From: Alentia gelatinosa
Lineage: Eukaryota; Annelida; Polychaeta; Phyllodocida; Polynoidae
DNA length: 64,000 bases
Reading direction: 5' to 3'
NCBI GenBank assembly: GCA_950022655.1
Contig: OX465584.1
Location: 44,002,723 to 44,066,722 of the forward strand
Shown: piece by piece, positions 1 through 8,538 of the stretch
Position numbering within the stretch: the first letter of the stretch is position 1
Layout of the letters: each line of letters starts with the position of its first letter
Position numbers and translations under genes: made by a program
Notes under the pieces: generated by a model
Seen by the model: only the letters and a program-made list of their open reading frames with translations
Told to the model about the DNA's origin: nothing
The model's database searches: none

Positions 1-589
1 TTCAACCTGCCCACAAAATGAACACTATACAAAAGTTGGCAGATGGTGGTATTTGGGGATTTATGCTTGTGCACAATCAACCCCATAACAGACCATTTCC
101 AACTGACGACTTTTTATAAAAATATATTTCAGCCTACATAAGAGGGTACAAGAAATCAACTTTGCTTAAGCAGTCTTTCTGGTCAATTTTCAATAAAGTG
201 AGTAATTTTTTACAGCAGGTTCTGTCTTGCGATCAATATATATTTACAAGGTGATTATAAGTCAAAATTGTTTTAACTTGTACCTTTAGGCTTACCTTAA
301 TCTACAAGTTCGATGAGTGAATCAAATGTGCAATAGTAGAATTTACGCCACACCCCCACCATGGCCACCCCACTCCCATAGGAGGGCATACATTTAGGTC
401 ATCGTATTCAACTTTCAACAAAATGATAGGATTTTAATTTTCAAGGCAAATTGCCCTGTAGTACATGACCTCAATTTCCCACCAACTGGCGGGATGATTC
501 CATACTGCATAACATTAGCATATAATTTACAAAGTATGCAATAATTTTTGAATTTATAAATACCACTAGCCGAACTCATTTTGCCAGCT
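1..589. other. AT-rich intergenic sequence, no gene seen
   Basis: I see no convincing open reading frame, RNA gene or repeat in this stretch. It is AT-rich, with short A/T runs and no tandem organisation. It serves as the upstream flank of the tRNA-Gln gene. A distant exon of a larger gene cannot be excluded by eye, but no long open frame supports one. Confidence 0.6.
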
Positions 590-661
590 GGTTCCGTGGT
601 GTAACGGTTAGCACTCAGGACTCTGAATCCTGCGATCCGAGTTCAAATCTCGGCGGAACCT
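590..661 (+). tRNA. tRNA-Gln (anticodon CTG)
   Basis: This 72-base gene folds into a complete cloverleaf. The 7-bp acceptor stem pairs GGTTCCG with CGGAACC and leaves discriminator T at 661. A D arm lies around 599-614. The 5-bp anticodon stem CAGGA/TCCTG encloses the loop CTCTGAA, with anticodon CTG at 623-625. The T arm CCGAG/CTCGG has loop TTCAAAT. There is no intron, and CCA is not encoded, as expected for a nuclear eukaryotic tRNA gene. The internal A and B boxes, which bind TFIIIC, are intact, and a T run follows 12 bases downstream. It reads CAG codons. Nothing suggests a pseudogene. Confidence 0.97.
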
Positions 662-672
662 CGAGGATAACC

Positions 673-676
673 TTTT
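673..676 (+). terminator. Pol III terminator of tRNA-Gln
   Basis: Four consecutive T residues on the coding strand lie 12 bases after the tRNA-Gln 3' end. This is the minimal RNA polymerase III termination signal. Confidence 0.7.
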
Positions 677-1072
677 CACTTCTTTAAATAAAATTTATCC
701 AATTTATTTATTTATTTAAAAAAAAAGAAGGCAGGCTTGACTTTTCTCTACAGACACTACTTTGTGTAGTGCAAGCACGAGTGTTTCAGTTAAAATTCTT
801 CGGAAACGTCTTTGAACAAAATACTAACCCTGCTGACATCCGATAGGTGGCTACAAGTCGGCGTCCCTGAATATAGGCCACAGAGGCCTCTCTTCGTGCT
901 TACTGCCACGAGACCAGATATTTAGTCCACTTCTCAAAATAGACCTAGGCCCTACAACCCCAGAGTTATTTCAAAATACTATAAATCCTGGGCTCTTTTG
1001 TCTGACACTCTGGGTTTCTAAAAAGAAAAAAAAACAGAGGACAGTATGTGTGGTTCGTCGCAGGAGAAATAT
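677..1072. other. Intergenic sequence with TTTA/poly-A low-complexity tract
   Basis: There is a short run of TTTA units followed by about ten A residues near 700-728. A small hairpin at 755-771 has CACTAC and GTAGTG arms around a 5-base loop. The remainder is unremarkable single-copy-looking sequence with no supported gene. Confidence 0.6.
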
Positions 1073-1201
1073 GAAGTTGGACAAAGGTCAGTGTAGAAAT
1101 TACAGAACTGGGGCACTGGGACGCCGAGGAGAAGCATGACTTTACCTCGGCGTCCCAGTGCCCCAGTTCTGTCCTTACTACATTGACCTTTGTTGAACTT
1201 C
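1073..1201. repeat. Long hairpin (fold-back) with perfect 27-bp core
   Basis: The left arm 1073-1129 and right arm 1145-1201 are inverted copies separated by a 15-base loop at 1130-1144. The inner 27 bp (1103-1129 against 1145-1171) is perfectly complementary and GC-rich (CTGGGGCACTGGGACGCCGA). The outer ~30 bp pairs with several mismatches and small offsets, and includes the shared ACAAAGGTCA. No obvious target-site duplication flanks it. It could be a fold-back/MITE remnant, or it could be transcribed as a microRNA-like precursor; the sequence alone does not decide. It sits 412 bp after tRNA-Gln and 204 bp before tRNA-Tyr. Confidence 0.85.
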
Positions 1202-1404
1202 TGTTTGTACCTAACGTCGCTTACACACGATAAAGGCTTCCGTATTCTTAACATCATTTCATGTGCATGGTTTCTGCTTTCACATAATATAAATCAACCA
1301 GAAAAGCTTGTGCTTAACCGTAAGGGGTTAATAAGTATGAACGACATATCATCAGAGTGTCTTTTAGTATCAGGTTGATATTTTCCTAACCCCCTGCAGC
1401 TCAA

Positions 1405-1496
1405 CCCGTGATAGCTCAGTTGGTAGAGCGGAGGACTGTAGAGGAAAAGCACACCCTGACATCCTTAGGTCACCGGTTCGACTCCGGTTCGCGGGA
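1405..1496 (+). tRNA. tRNA-Tyr (anticodon GTA) with 19-base intron
   Basis: Exon 1 spans 1405-1441 and exon 2 spans 1461-1496, giving a 73-base mature tRNA. The acceptor stem pairs CCCGTGA with TCGCGGG, including one T-G wobble, with discriminator A at 1496. The anticodon GTA is at 1438-1440. The intron 1442-1460 begins one base after the anticodon, the canonical position for eukaryotic nuclear tRNA introns removed by the tRNA splicing endonuclease. The D arm TAGCTCAGTTGGTAGAGC and the B box GGTTCGACTCC are typical of animal tRNA-Tyr. CCA is not encoded. The gene looks functional. Confidence 0.96.
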
Positions 1497-1508
1497 GAAG
1501 CTGAAACC

Positions 1509-1517
1509 TTTTTTTTT
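1509..1517 (+). terminator. Pol III terminator of tRNA-Tyr
   Basis: A run of nine T residues starts 13 bases after the tRNA-Tyr 3' end. This is a strong RNA polymerase III terminator. Confidence 0.85.
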
Positions 1518-2043
1518 CATACCTTGACTTTCAGCTTCAGAGTAATATTCGATAAATCGAATTATTTTTTTAGTATATTGGGGTGATATTGTACCCCAAA
1601 CAATTGAGCCCCTTCACAAAATGTATGAGGCTTTCGGTTCATATAACTTTATCTTTCAGAAAAAAGCCTTATTTATAATCTAGACTCTAGGAGTCCCTCA
1701 TATTTTATATTTGGTTATTCTTTGTTTAGATAATGACACAAGTGTCATGAATATTCATGCTAGCCTTTATACCACTGCCTATACGTTTACATAAAAAATT
1801 CCTACTTCAGATGTAGTGGTAGATATTTGAAACTGAAGTGGCTTCATCAGTTATTATTATTATTATTATTATAATATTGATATCACTTATCAGGCCTACT
1901 TGTAAATGATTCCTTTAGGTGAAACCTCGTAGTCCTATGATCCAGGTAAAAATATAGAGATATCACTGGAATGCCTATCTACCCCACATCAGTTGTCTAT
2001 GTTGCAAATCATAATTTTTCAAATGTTGCTGTGTCTTAAACGC
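1518..2043. other. Intergenic sequence with ATT microsatellite
   Basis: This AT-rich spacer contains a pure ATT trinucleotide tract at about 1851-1871. No gene or other repeat is supported in it. Confidence 0.65.
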
Positions 2044-2047
2044 AAAA
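2044..2047 (-). terminator. Probable Pol III terminator of tRNA-His
   Basis: The plus strand has AAAA here, which is TTTT on the tRNA-His strand, about 36 bases after the gene's 3' end. It is the first T4 run downstream on that strand. The distance is longer than usual, so read-through trailers would be expected. Confidence 0.45.
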
Positions 2048-2082
2048 GACACCGACGTGCCGTGCCAGAGACTCGCGGCCTC

Positions 2083-2154
2083 TGCCGTGACCAGGATTCG
2101 AACCTGGGTTATCTCGGCCACAACGAGAGGTACTAACCACTATACGATCACGGC
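2083..2154 (-). tRNA. tRNA-His (anticodon GTG)
   Basis: On the minus strand the gene starts GCCGTGATCG and ends TCACGGC plus discriminator A (complement of 2083). The 7-bp acceptor stem GCCGTGA/TCACGGC is perfect. The anticodon stem TCTCG/CGAGA holds loop TTGTGGC with anticodon GTG (complement of 2119-2121). The B box GGTTCGAATCC is the complement of 2094-2104. The T stem CCAGG/CCTGG is perfect. There is no intron and no encoded CCA. The extra 5' G-1 of mature tRNA-His is added after transcription in eukaryotes, consistent with its absence here. It is oriented opposite to the other two tRNA genes. Confidence 0.96.
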
Positions 2155-2678
2155 TAGTGGGTCGGCTGACGACAGGCGCTCTCAAGGATAGGGTAGTTCC
2201 AAATGAACATTACGCATACCAATTTCATTGAAACATTTTGCAAAAGCGTTCCAGTTTACTGATGCAATTTACTTATTTGACCAAAAAATATACTATTAGG
2301 ATATAAATGCATATTACTTTTCGTTCAGAAACAAGATGCACTTAGAGATCATTTTAAATCACAGAAGTTGGAGGCACAGCCCTGTAACAATGATCGCCAC
2401 GAACAGAATGGTGATCACGTATAACATTGTAATGCCTGGTCAAACATACCAACTGGCGAGATAGACTTCTAATCTATGCTGGAGACGTCTACAGTGAAGG
2501 GTGGGAAACAACAACACTTTCTTAACTAATCACAGGCCTGCCACTGGCCTTTTGATGGAATATAGGGCTCCATATAGGGCAGGGAAAGTGAAAATATAGG
2601 GTAAATATGGGGGTGATATGCTGAAAACCTTAAGCAGGGTTAAAATAAACAAAATAAAAACTTCAGTTCTGAGCAAAG
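2155..2678. other. Intergenic sequence, no gene seen
   Basis: I find no tRNA, open frame or clear tandem repeat. Around 2560-2620 there are several ATAGGG-type words, too irregular to call an array. Confidence 0.55.
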
Positions 2679-2737
2679 TGTCCCTTTAAGCAGGGTGCCC
2701 CATAAGCGAGGTGTCCTAGAAGCAAGGTTTTACTGTA
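2679..2737 (-). mobile_element. Possible DNA-transposon end (pogo/Tigger-like)
   Basis: Read on the minus strand, this segment begins TACAGTAAAACCTTGCTT and continues with AGGACACCTCGCTTA. This resembles the terminal sequence style of pogo/Tigger-type elements and their MITEs, which insert at TA. Internally there are three 16-bp-spaced copies of AAGCRAGG-like words, starting at 2688, 2704 and 2720 on the plus strand. I did not find the opposite inverted terminus nearby, so this would be a solo or truncated end. Family assignment rests on resemblance only. Confidence 0.35.
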
Positions 2738-2844
2738 TGTCACCTAAAAGACTCTAAATGCCATGCTCTCTGGGGTGCTTTGATTATCAGACCTTATCCC
2801 TTCTAATCTTCTCTAGTAATCTCAGGTATGTGACCAGTCCCTGA

Positions 2845-2960
2845 AAAAAACTCATGGAAACAGTTTGCAAAATCCTGGATAGAGATGTGTTAAAGCCAAG
2901 TCCTTCTAAGGGGGTTGCCTCATGAACCCCAGGAGGGGCTTTGTCACTGGACCCCCACCT
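2845..2960. repeat. Isolated unit of the ~140-bp degenerate repeat
   Basis: This stretch has the hallmarks of the units at 3,475-5,450. It has a GGAAACAGTTTGCAAAATCC-like start and a GC-rich core with ACCCCAGGAGGGGCTTTG followed by CACTGGACCCCC. It lies upstream of the fold-back pair, so that pair appears to have split this unit from the rest of the array. Confidence 0.6.
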
Positions 2961-2984
2961 ATCTTCCTTGGTAGTCTTATTTAT

Positions 2985-3264
2985 CCCACCCCTAATAATA
3001 AACGCCATAGGCTGAACATGGGATTTGTTTATGTCACGGGTAGTGACATAAGTGTTGTTTATGCCACTACTTTCTGATACTGAAAAAATATGGAAACGGG
3101 GTAGGATAAACTCGTTTGAGATTGAGTTTATTTATGCCACTCATTTTGTTGGCTCCGTTATGTCACTCGTCTTCGACTCGTGAAAAATTATGGAGCCAAC
3201 AAAATGCGTGGCATAAATAAACTCAGACTCAAACTCGTGACGTCTCTTGATATTATCCTACCCC
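2985..3264. repeat. Fold-back element unit, copy 1
   Basis: This is the first of two direct copies offset by 271 bp (for example GGATTTGTTTATGTCACGGG at 3021 and 3292). Within it, TTATGTCAC and GTGACATAA form a 9-bp hairpin around GGGTA. A larger fold-back at 3098-3264 has 12-bp ends GGGGTAGGATAA and TTATCCTACCCC. Inside these, 43-bp arms (3114-3156 and 3192-3234) show three mismatches. No coding capacity is present, so it looks like a non-autonomous fold-back or MITE-type element. Confidence 0.8.
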
Positions 3265-3450
3265 TAATAAAAAAACCATAGGCTTAACATGGGATTTGTT
3301 TATGTCACGGGTAGTGACATAAGTGTTGTTTATGCCACTACTTTCTGATACTGAAAAAATATGGAAACGGGGTAGGATAAAATCTAGACGCCACTCGTTT
3401 GAGATTGAGTTTATTTATGCAACTCATTTTGTTGGCTCCGTTACTTGATA
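3265..3450. repeat. Fold-back element unit, copy 2 (partial)
   Basis: This repeats copy 1 from the CCATAGGCTTAACATGGG word through the TTATGTCAC hairpin, GGGGTAGGATAA and the single left arm ending TTGTTGGCTCCG. It lacks the right arm, so it is a half fold-back. A 12-base segment containing TCTAGACGC between GGATAAA and CTCGTTTGAG is absent from copy 1. Confidence 0.75.
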
Positions 3451-3457
3451 GTATGTA

Positions 3458-3472
3458 CCCCCCCCCCCCCCC
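3458..3472. repeat. Poly-C run (15 C)
   Basis: Fifteen consecutive C residues sit at the start of the ~140-bp repeat domain. The length is likely to vary between individuals and between sequencing technologies. Confidence 0.9.
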
Positions 3473-3474
3473 GA

Positions 3475-5450
3475 AACAAAATCCTTTGAACAGCTTGTAT
3501 AATGTATAAAATTCAAGTGCTTCCAGGGTTTTGCCCCTTGGACCCCTAAATGTGTTTTGCCTCTGGGCCCCTCACAATGTTCCCAGGTAGTCTCAGGTGT
3601 GTAAATTTCTTCCCCCAAGACACAATCTAGGGTTCAGCTCTTATAATTAAGTCAGGGATGTCAGTTGGGGTCATGAAAAAGAATATTATTTTCATGAGGA
3701 ATTTACTGCCTCAGAGAAAATATGGAAAATGCATCATTATTGGCCCTGGAATGGGGTTATGGGTTTATTGGTGTGAATTATGAGGCCAAATTTCTTTCCC
3801 TCTTCTTATTTCTACACGAGAAAATGAATTTCAAGAATAGAAATTGAATACAAGGATTTCCTTGGAAAATAGGAAAATTGCCATCTCTGATAAGCTTTGC
3901 CCCCTTGACTAGCATGAGGGATCTATTGCTGGACCCCTGATAATATTCTCAGATAACATAAGGGGTGTAACTTTACTCCTTGAAATAAAGCCCGGGATAA
4001 AGTAAAGCCAAGTATAAAATCGCGATCAAATCAAGAATGTCTGTATATGAATGGAGGTGTTAACATAACTTCGCTCACAAAAATTGTACAGAATTTCTAC
4101 TATATGTGTTTCTCTGAACATATCACATTTCATCCAATTTTTCGCTGATTATTTTTTGGTTAACATGTATGCATTTACATATCTCTCTCATACCTATATA
4201 CTTCTGTATTTGCGTAATTTGAATCTGCCTTAATGTATGGATCCGCTCATTGTACTGCTCTATCGAACTACCGGTGGAAGAACTGCTCTCCATAGCAGAA
4301 TCGGCAGGGGGGAAAAAATCATTAATGTCTAAGTGCTCTCTGGGACTACAAAGTGCCCTTAGGAGGGGCTATACCACTATACCCCTCGCAATATTCCGAG
4401 GTAGTGTCAGGTACATATCTCCCCCTCGCTGAACCAAAAATGCAGGGGGCAGCTTGTATAATCTATGGAATCCAAATGTTTCCAGGGGCTTTGCCATCTG
4501 GACCCCAGCAGGGGCTTTCCTGCTAAACACCTGCCAATATTTCCAGATAAGCTAAGGTGTGCAACCCCCTACCTAAAACAAAATCCTGGGTACAGCTTTA
4601 AAAATCAAAGTGATTGTGGGGGTTATGCCCCCTGAACCCCCCGGATATCCTGGGGACATCTTGTAAATGTTTGTAATCAAAGTTCTTCTAAGACTTTCAC
4701 CCCCTGGACCCCCTGGAGGGGCTTTGCTGCTAGAACCCTAGCAATTTTTCCAGGTAGCCTAAGGTGTGTAACCCCATCCCTGAAACAAAATCCTGGACAC
4801 AGATTGTACATAATCTAAGTTCTTCTGGGGGCTTTGCCCCCTGGACCCCCAGGAGTGGCTTTGCTACTAGACCCCTGGCAATATTCACAGATAGTCTATG
4901 ATGTGTAACTCCCATCCCTGAAACTAAATCCTTGGGACAGCTTGCATAATCTATAAAATCCAAATGTTTCCAGGGGCTTCATCCCCTGCACAGCCAGGAG
5001 GGGCTTTGCTAATAGACCCCTGGTAATATTCATAGATAACTTAAGATAAGGTATATTATTCAAGTTCTTCTGGGGGCTTTGCTCCCTGGTACCCACAGAA
5101 GGGGCTTTGCAGCTAGACTCTGCAAATATTTACTGATGACTTCAGATGTTTAACCCCCCTCCAATGAAAATCCTAGGAACTGCTTGTATGATCTGTAAAA
5201 TCCAAATGTTTTCAGAGGCTTTGCCATCTGGACCCCAGCAGGGGCCTTCCTGCTAAACGCCTGCCAATATTCACAGATAGCCTAAAGTGTGTAGGTCTAA
5301 CCACTGCCATTAAAAACACCTAGGTACAGTTTGAATAATCTATACAATTCCAATTCTGTCGGAGGTTTTGCCCCCTGGACCCCTAGAAGGAGCTTTGCTG
5401 CTGGATCCCTGGCAACATTCCCCCCTGAAAAGGAGTCTTGGATACAACTT
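3475..5450. repeat. Degenerate ~140-bp tandem repeat, about eleven units
   Basis: Each unit contains, in order, a CAGCTTGTATAATCTATAAA-like word, a core of GGGGGCTTTGCCCCCTGGAC type, an AGGAGGGGCTTTGCTGCTAG-type second core, a CCTGGCAATATTCACAGATA-type word and a GGTGTGTAACCCC word. Cores occur near 3527, 3892, 4362, 4487, 4620, 4690, 4829, 4970, 5070, 5213 and 5360. Units are strongly diverged, and 3640-3890 and 4010-4300 are largely non-repeat interruptions. The cores at 4491 and 5221 are nearly identical and 730 bp apart, a later local duplication. GGGGC-TTT-GCCCC forms a small hairpin in many units. No protein is supported. Confidence 0.8.
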
Positions 5451-5530
5451 ATATAATGGTGATTATCCGATTACTTACCTTGGTAAAAGTATGAAGGAAA
5501 ATTAAGATTTTTGCAAAGCCTAGGGACACT
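5451..5530. other. Junction sequence between two repeat domains
   Basis: A short unique stretch separates the ~140-bp repeats from the 63-bp satellite. It shows no feature beyond being the left boundary of the large array. Confidence 0.5.
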
Positions 5531-6526
5531 TTCTGATTTTTTAATGACGAAAAGTGTCAAAGTCTGACCTTTTCCCATGCAATGACGGCTAAGCTTTGAC
5601 CTTTCAACATGAAAAAGTGTCAAAGTATGACCTTTTCCGTGCAATGACGGCTAAGCTCTGACTTTTCACCATGGAAAAGTGTCAAAGTCTGATATTTTAC
5701 CGTGCAATGATAGCTAAGCCCTGACTTATCACTGTGGAAAAGTTCAAAGTCTGACCTTTAACAGTACAATGACGGCTCAGCTCTGACTTTTCACTGTGGA
5801 AAAGTGTAGAAGTCTTACCTTTTACTGTGCAATGACAGCTAAGCCCTGACTCTTCACTGTGGAAAAATGTTAAATGCTGACCTTTTACTGAACAATGACG
5901 GCTAAGCTCTTACTTTTTACCATGATAAAGTTTAGCAGTCTGAACTTTTACTGTGCAATGACGGCTAAGCCCTGACTCTTCACTGTGAAAAAATATTTAA
6001 GTCTGACCTTTTACTGTGCGATGACGGCTAAGTTATGACTTTTTAACATGGAAAAGTGTAGAAGTCTGACCTTTTACTGTTCAATATCAGCTAAGCTCTG
6101 ACCTTTCACCATAGAAAAGTGTCAAAGTCTGACCTTTTCCGTGCAATGACGGCTAAGCTCTGACTTTTCACCGTGGAAAACTGTCAAAATCTGATCTTTC
6201 ACCTTGCAATGATGGCTAAGCCCTGACTTTTCACTGTGGAAAAGTGTCAAAGTCTGACCTTTTACCGTACAATGATGGCTAAGCTCTTACTTTTCACTGT
6301 GGAAGAGTGTAGAAGTCTGACCTTTTACTGTGCAATAATGGCTAAGCTCTGACTTTTCACTGTGGAAAAGTGTAGAAGTCTGACCTTTTAGCGTGCAATG
6401 ACAGCTGAGCTCTGACTTTTCACTGTGGACAGTGTAGAAGTCTGACCTTTTATTGTGCAATGGCAGCTAAGCCCTGCTCTTCACTGTGGAAAAATGTTAA
6501 ATTCTGACCTTTTACCATGCAATGAC
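5531..6526 (+). repeat. 63-bp satellite array, block 1
   Basis: Roughly sixteen head-to-tail units. The unit has two related halves: one contains TGACCTTTTACCGTGCAATG followed by ACGGCTAAGC, and the other contains TGACTTTTCACTGTGGAAAA followed by GTGTAGAAGTC. Both start TCTGAC and align over about 20 bases, so the 63-bp unit is a diverged dimer of a ~31-bp ancestor. This edge block is more divergent between neighbours than later blocks, as expected at the margin of an array. It ends abruptly after CAATGAC, where element A starts. Confidence 0.95.
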
Positions 6527-8538
6527 GTACATATGTACCTAACACTAGAAAACTAGTTTTACCTTTTTCCTGAGCCTACGTGACCCACTGCAGGTCATAA
6601 CGTGACAGGGTCGTAACATGACGGTGTCGTAACGTGACGAAAAAATATGTTTGGGCTGATAACTTTTTTTCTAATAAAGATCTACCAATAGTTTAGTGGG
6701 TGTCGTAACGTGACTGCTTAAACTACACCAAAATAGCACAAATCGAGTTCATTATGAAGGAAGGCATATAGGCCTTTCCTTTTATGGTGGGTAGATGCAT
6801 ATATGTGAGTCAATAAAAACGGTGTTGTATTCTGGCACTTTTTTATTTTATTTTATGCACGATTTTATGCTGGTGTCGTAACGTGACTCCCCCACCTTTT
6901 TAGCCATAATTTATCTAAATATTGGAGTTTTGTGGTATTTATGGTCCTAGACTCTGCCCTACATTGCCCTAGATGCATTGAAACTGTAGTGGCTGGGTGT
7001 CGGGTACAGCCGAAGCTCCTCCCGAGCACCACTACAGTTTTTGGTCAAAGATGCCATCTCGGTGCTGGTCCCACCCACTAACCCGCAGCTGTGTTTTACC
7101 ACAACCACCCAGCACCGTGGTTCTGCCCGAGGATCACAGGGAGGGGGGTCAAGTCCACCTTCACAGAGCGGAAAACACAACAAAACGCCCTGGTCGGTGG
7201 ACACCACCCTGATCGCATCTCTCGGGACCCCAGAACTCTATCCAGAGAAGGGACCCACTGGTCGACCCTCTCCTCCTAGAGAACCGGGATACTCCACCAT
7301 CTAGGGAACCCGAATCGGTCAACAGCTAGTCCGGAGAGCTAGCTCCCATTGGTGGACCACGGAGACAAAGCCCTGCAGAGAGACCGCACATAGTCTCTCC
7401 ACACCCCAGTGTGTCTCAGTAAGCCACAGCAGGCTGCTTATATACAGCCCATGTCCTCACTGAGCATGTGCAAGAACTTTGCTGGTTCCCCACAGGGTAT
7501 TCTGAGTAAGCCTGGTCACTAACAACCCAGTGGTTTCCGCTAGTTCCCTGCCCACTTCCCTCGGATCAATCCTCACTGCTGGTTTTCAACCTGACAGCTG
7601 AGAAACCAGTCTGGACTGGTCCCAACACGGTGTCAGTAATAGCCAGCGGCAGGTAGCCACTTCAAAACCGCGGGAAAACAAGTCTAATTGACCAGTCCAA
7701 CGGCTCACTCGGCTGTCCCGGCCGCGGCTATACTTACAAAGGCGTAGTAGACGTGCCAAGCCTTAGTAGACTTGCACGGGTCCCCTTCACAGCCCCCCTT
7801 AGCCGACACGCATCTCTTTAGACGTGTCCGGCTCACCAACCACTGGGGGACCAGTTTAGTCGGCTTGCCGGCACAGTCTACCGGTCTACGGCTTTCTTGA
7901 CTGAGTCAATACTAACCAACAACCCAAGTTATGCAATAGATATCCACTGGGGTATTCTACTGCCGAACTTGGGACCAACTTCTGGACCCGGATAGATGAG
8001 CTGGTGTCCTCTGCCAGTGGCTTAGGTATCCTGCCTGTCTCACGGACCAGATCCACTTCTCTTACCCAGCTTAGATTTAGCCGGTTGTGAAACAGGTTTA
8101 TCATCCTTGCCGGGCTCTCTATGGCAGACACCCTGTTGTCAGCCGAAGCTTTCACCAGGGATTTTCCACCCGTTTCTATCTCCTCCTCCCATCCTAGACT
8201 CGGAGAGTCTAGAGCCGCGGAATCTTCGGAGCCATGCTCCCGAGGGAGCCCATATCCAGACCGGTGAAGCAAGCTCCACTTTCTGGGCCATGGGGAATTA
8301 CCGAAGTATTCCCCCCCATCTCCGAAGGAGGGCGGGGGCCCAACCTTCACTGTCGTGCTGGTGGTCACCGGGTCGACCTTGGTATCCCGGGACCTGCCGC
8401 AAGGCTTCTGGTGGCTCGGGACCGATCCAACAAGGTTGTTCGGGTATTCAGCACCAGGTTGCACCCGATGCCTCGTACCCCGAACCACTTTCCCTGGGTG
8501 TCCGAAACAACATCGGGCCCCAGGCCTTCACCCGACAC
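6527..8538 (+). mobile_element. Interspersed element A (2.0 kb), unclassified
   Basis: A non-satellite insert within the array. It starts at the palindrome GTACATATGTAC (6527-6538). An AT-rich part holds five copies or near-copies of GTCGTAACGTGAC (6594, 6610, 6626, 6702, 6875). A 12-bp inverted pair AAACTGTAGTGG/CCACTACAGTTT follows at 6981-6992 and 7029-7040, then a GC-rich part to about 8538. Compared with B and C it lacks ~433 bp on the left, lacks 52 bp at 6686/6687, and lacks 6 bp near 7292. I recognise no transposase, integrase or reverse transcriptase, so the class is unknown. Calling it mobile is an inference from its unrelated composition and recurrence. Confidence 0.4.
7886..8488 (-). 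pseudogene. Unrecognised 200-codon frame in element A
   Basis: This is the longest open frame in the window, in the GC-rich half of element A. I recognise no domain, catalytic motif, signal peptide or membrane segment. Its last ~80 residues, ending CWLVLTQSRKP, are almost the same in all three elements. Its N-terminal half is joined to that part only because element A has seven C at about 8309-8315 where B and C have six. An antisense frame (8107-8550) is also open in all three copies, so GC-rich composition may explain both. Differences between A and B include both silent and amino-acid-changing sites, giving no sign of selection. Treat it as a possible coding remnant only. Confidence 0.2.

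Noticed and set aside
990..1010. Histone 3' stem-loop
   Set aside because: A GGCTCTTTTGTCTGAC-like word is present, but the stem does not pair and no histone gene is near.
1018..1378. Short frames on both strands around the hairpin
   Set aside because: They overlap the inverted repeat on opposite strands and have no domain or coding signal.
2787..5096. Short frames within the ~140-bp degenerate repeats
   Set aside because: They are 60-80 codons, follow repeat copies, share no conserved start, and have no recognisable domain.
7041..7304. Overlapping plus-strand frames in the GC-rich part of element A (also 29,619-29,997 in C)
   Set aside because: Several frames are open at once on both strands, as GC-rich DNA allows. 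They differ between copies through small indels, and none has a recognisable domain.
6983..8538. Solo LTR starting TGTAGTGG
   Set aside because: There is no matching CA end with a target-site duplication, no polypurine tract or primer site, and no second LTR.
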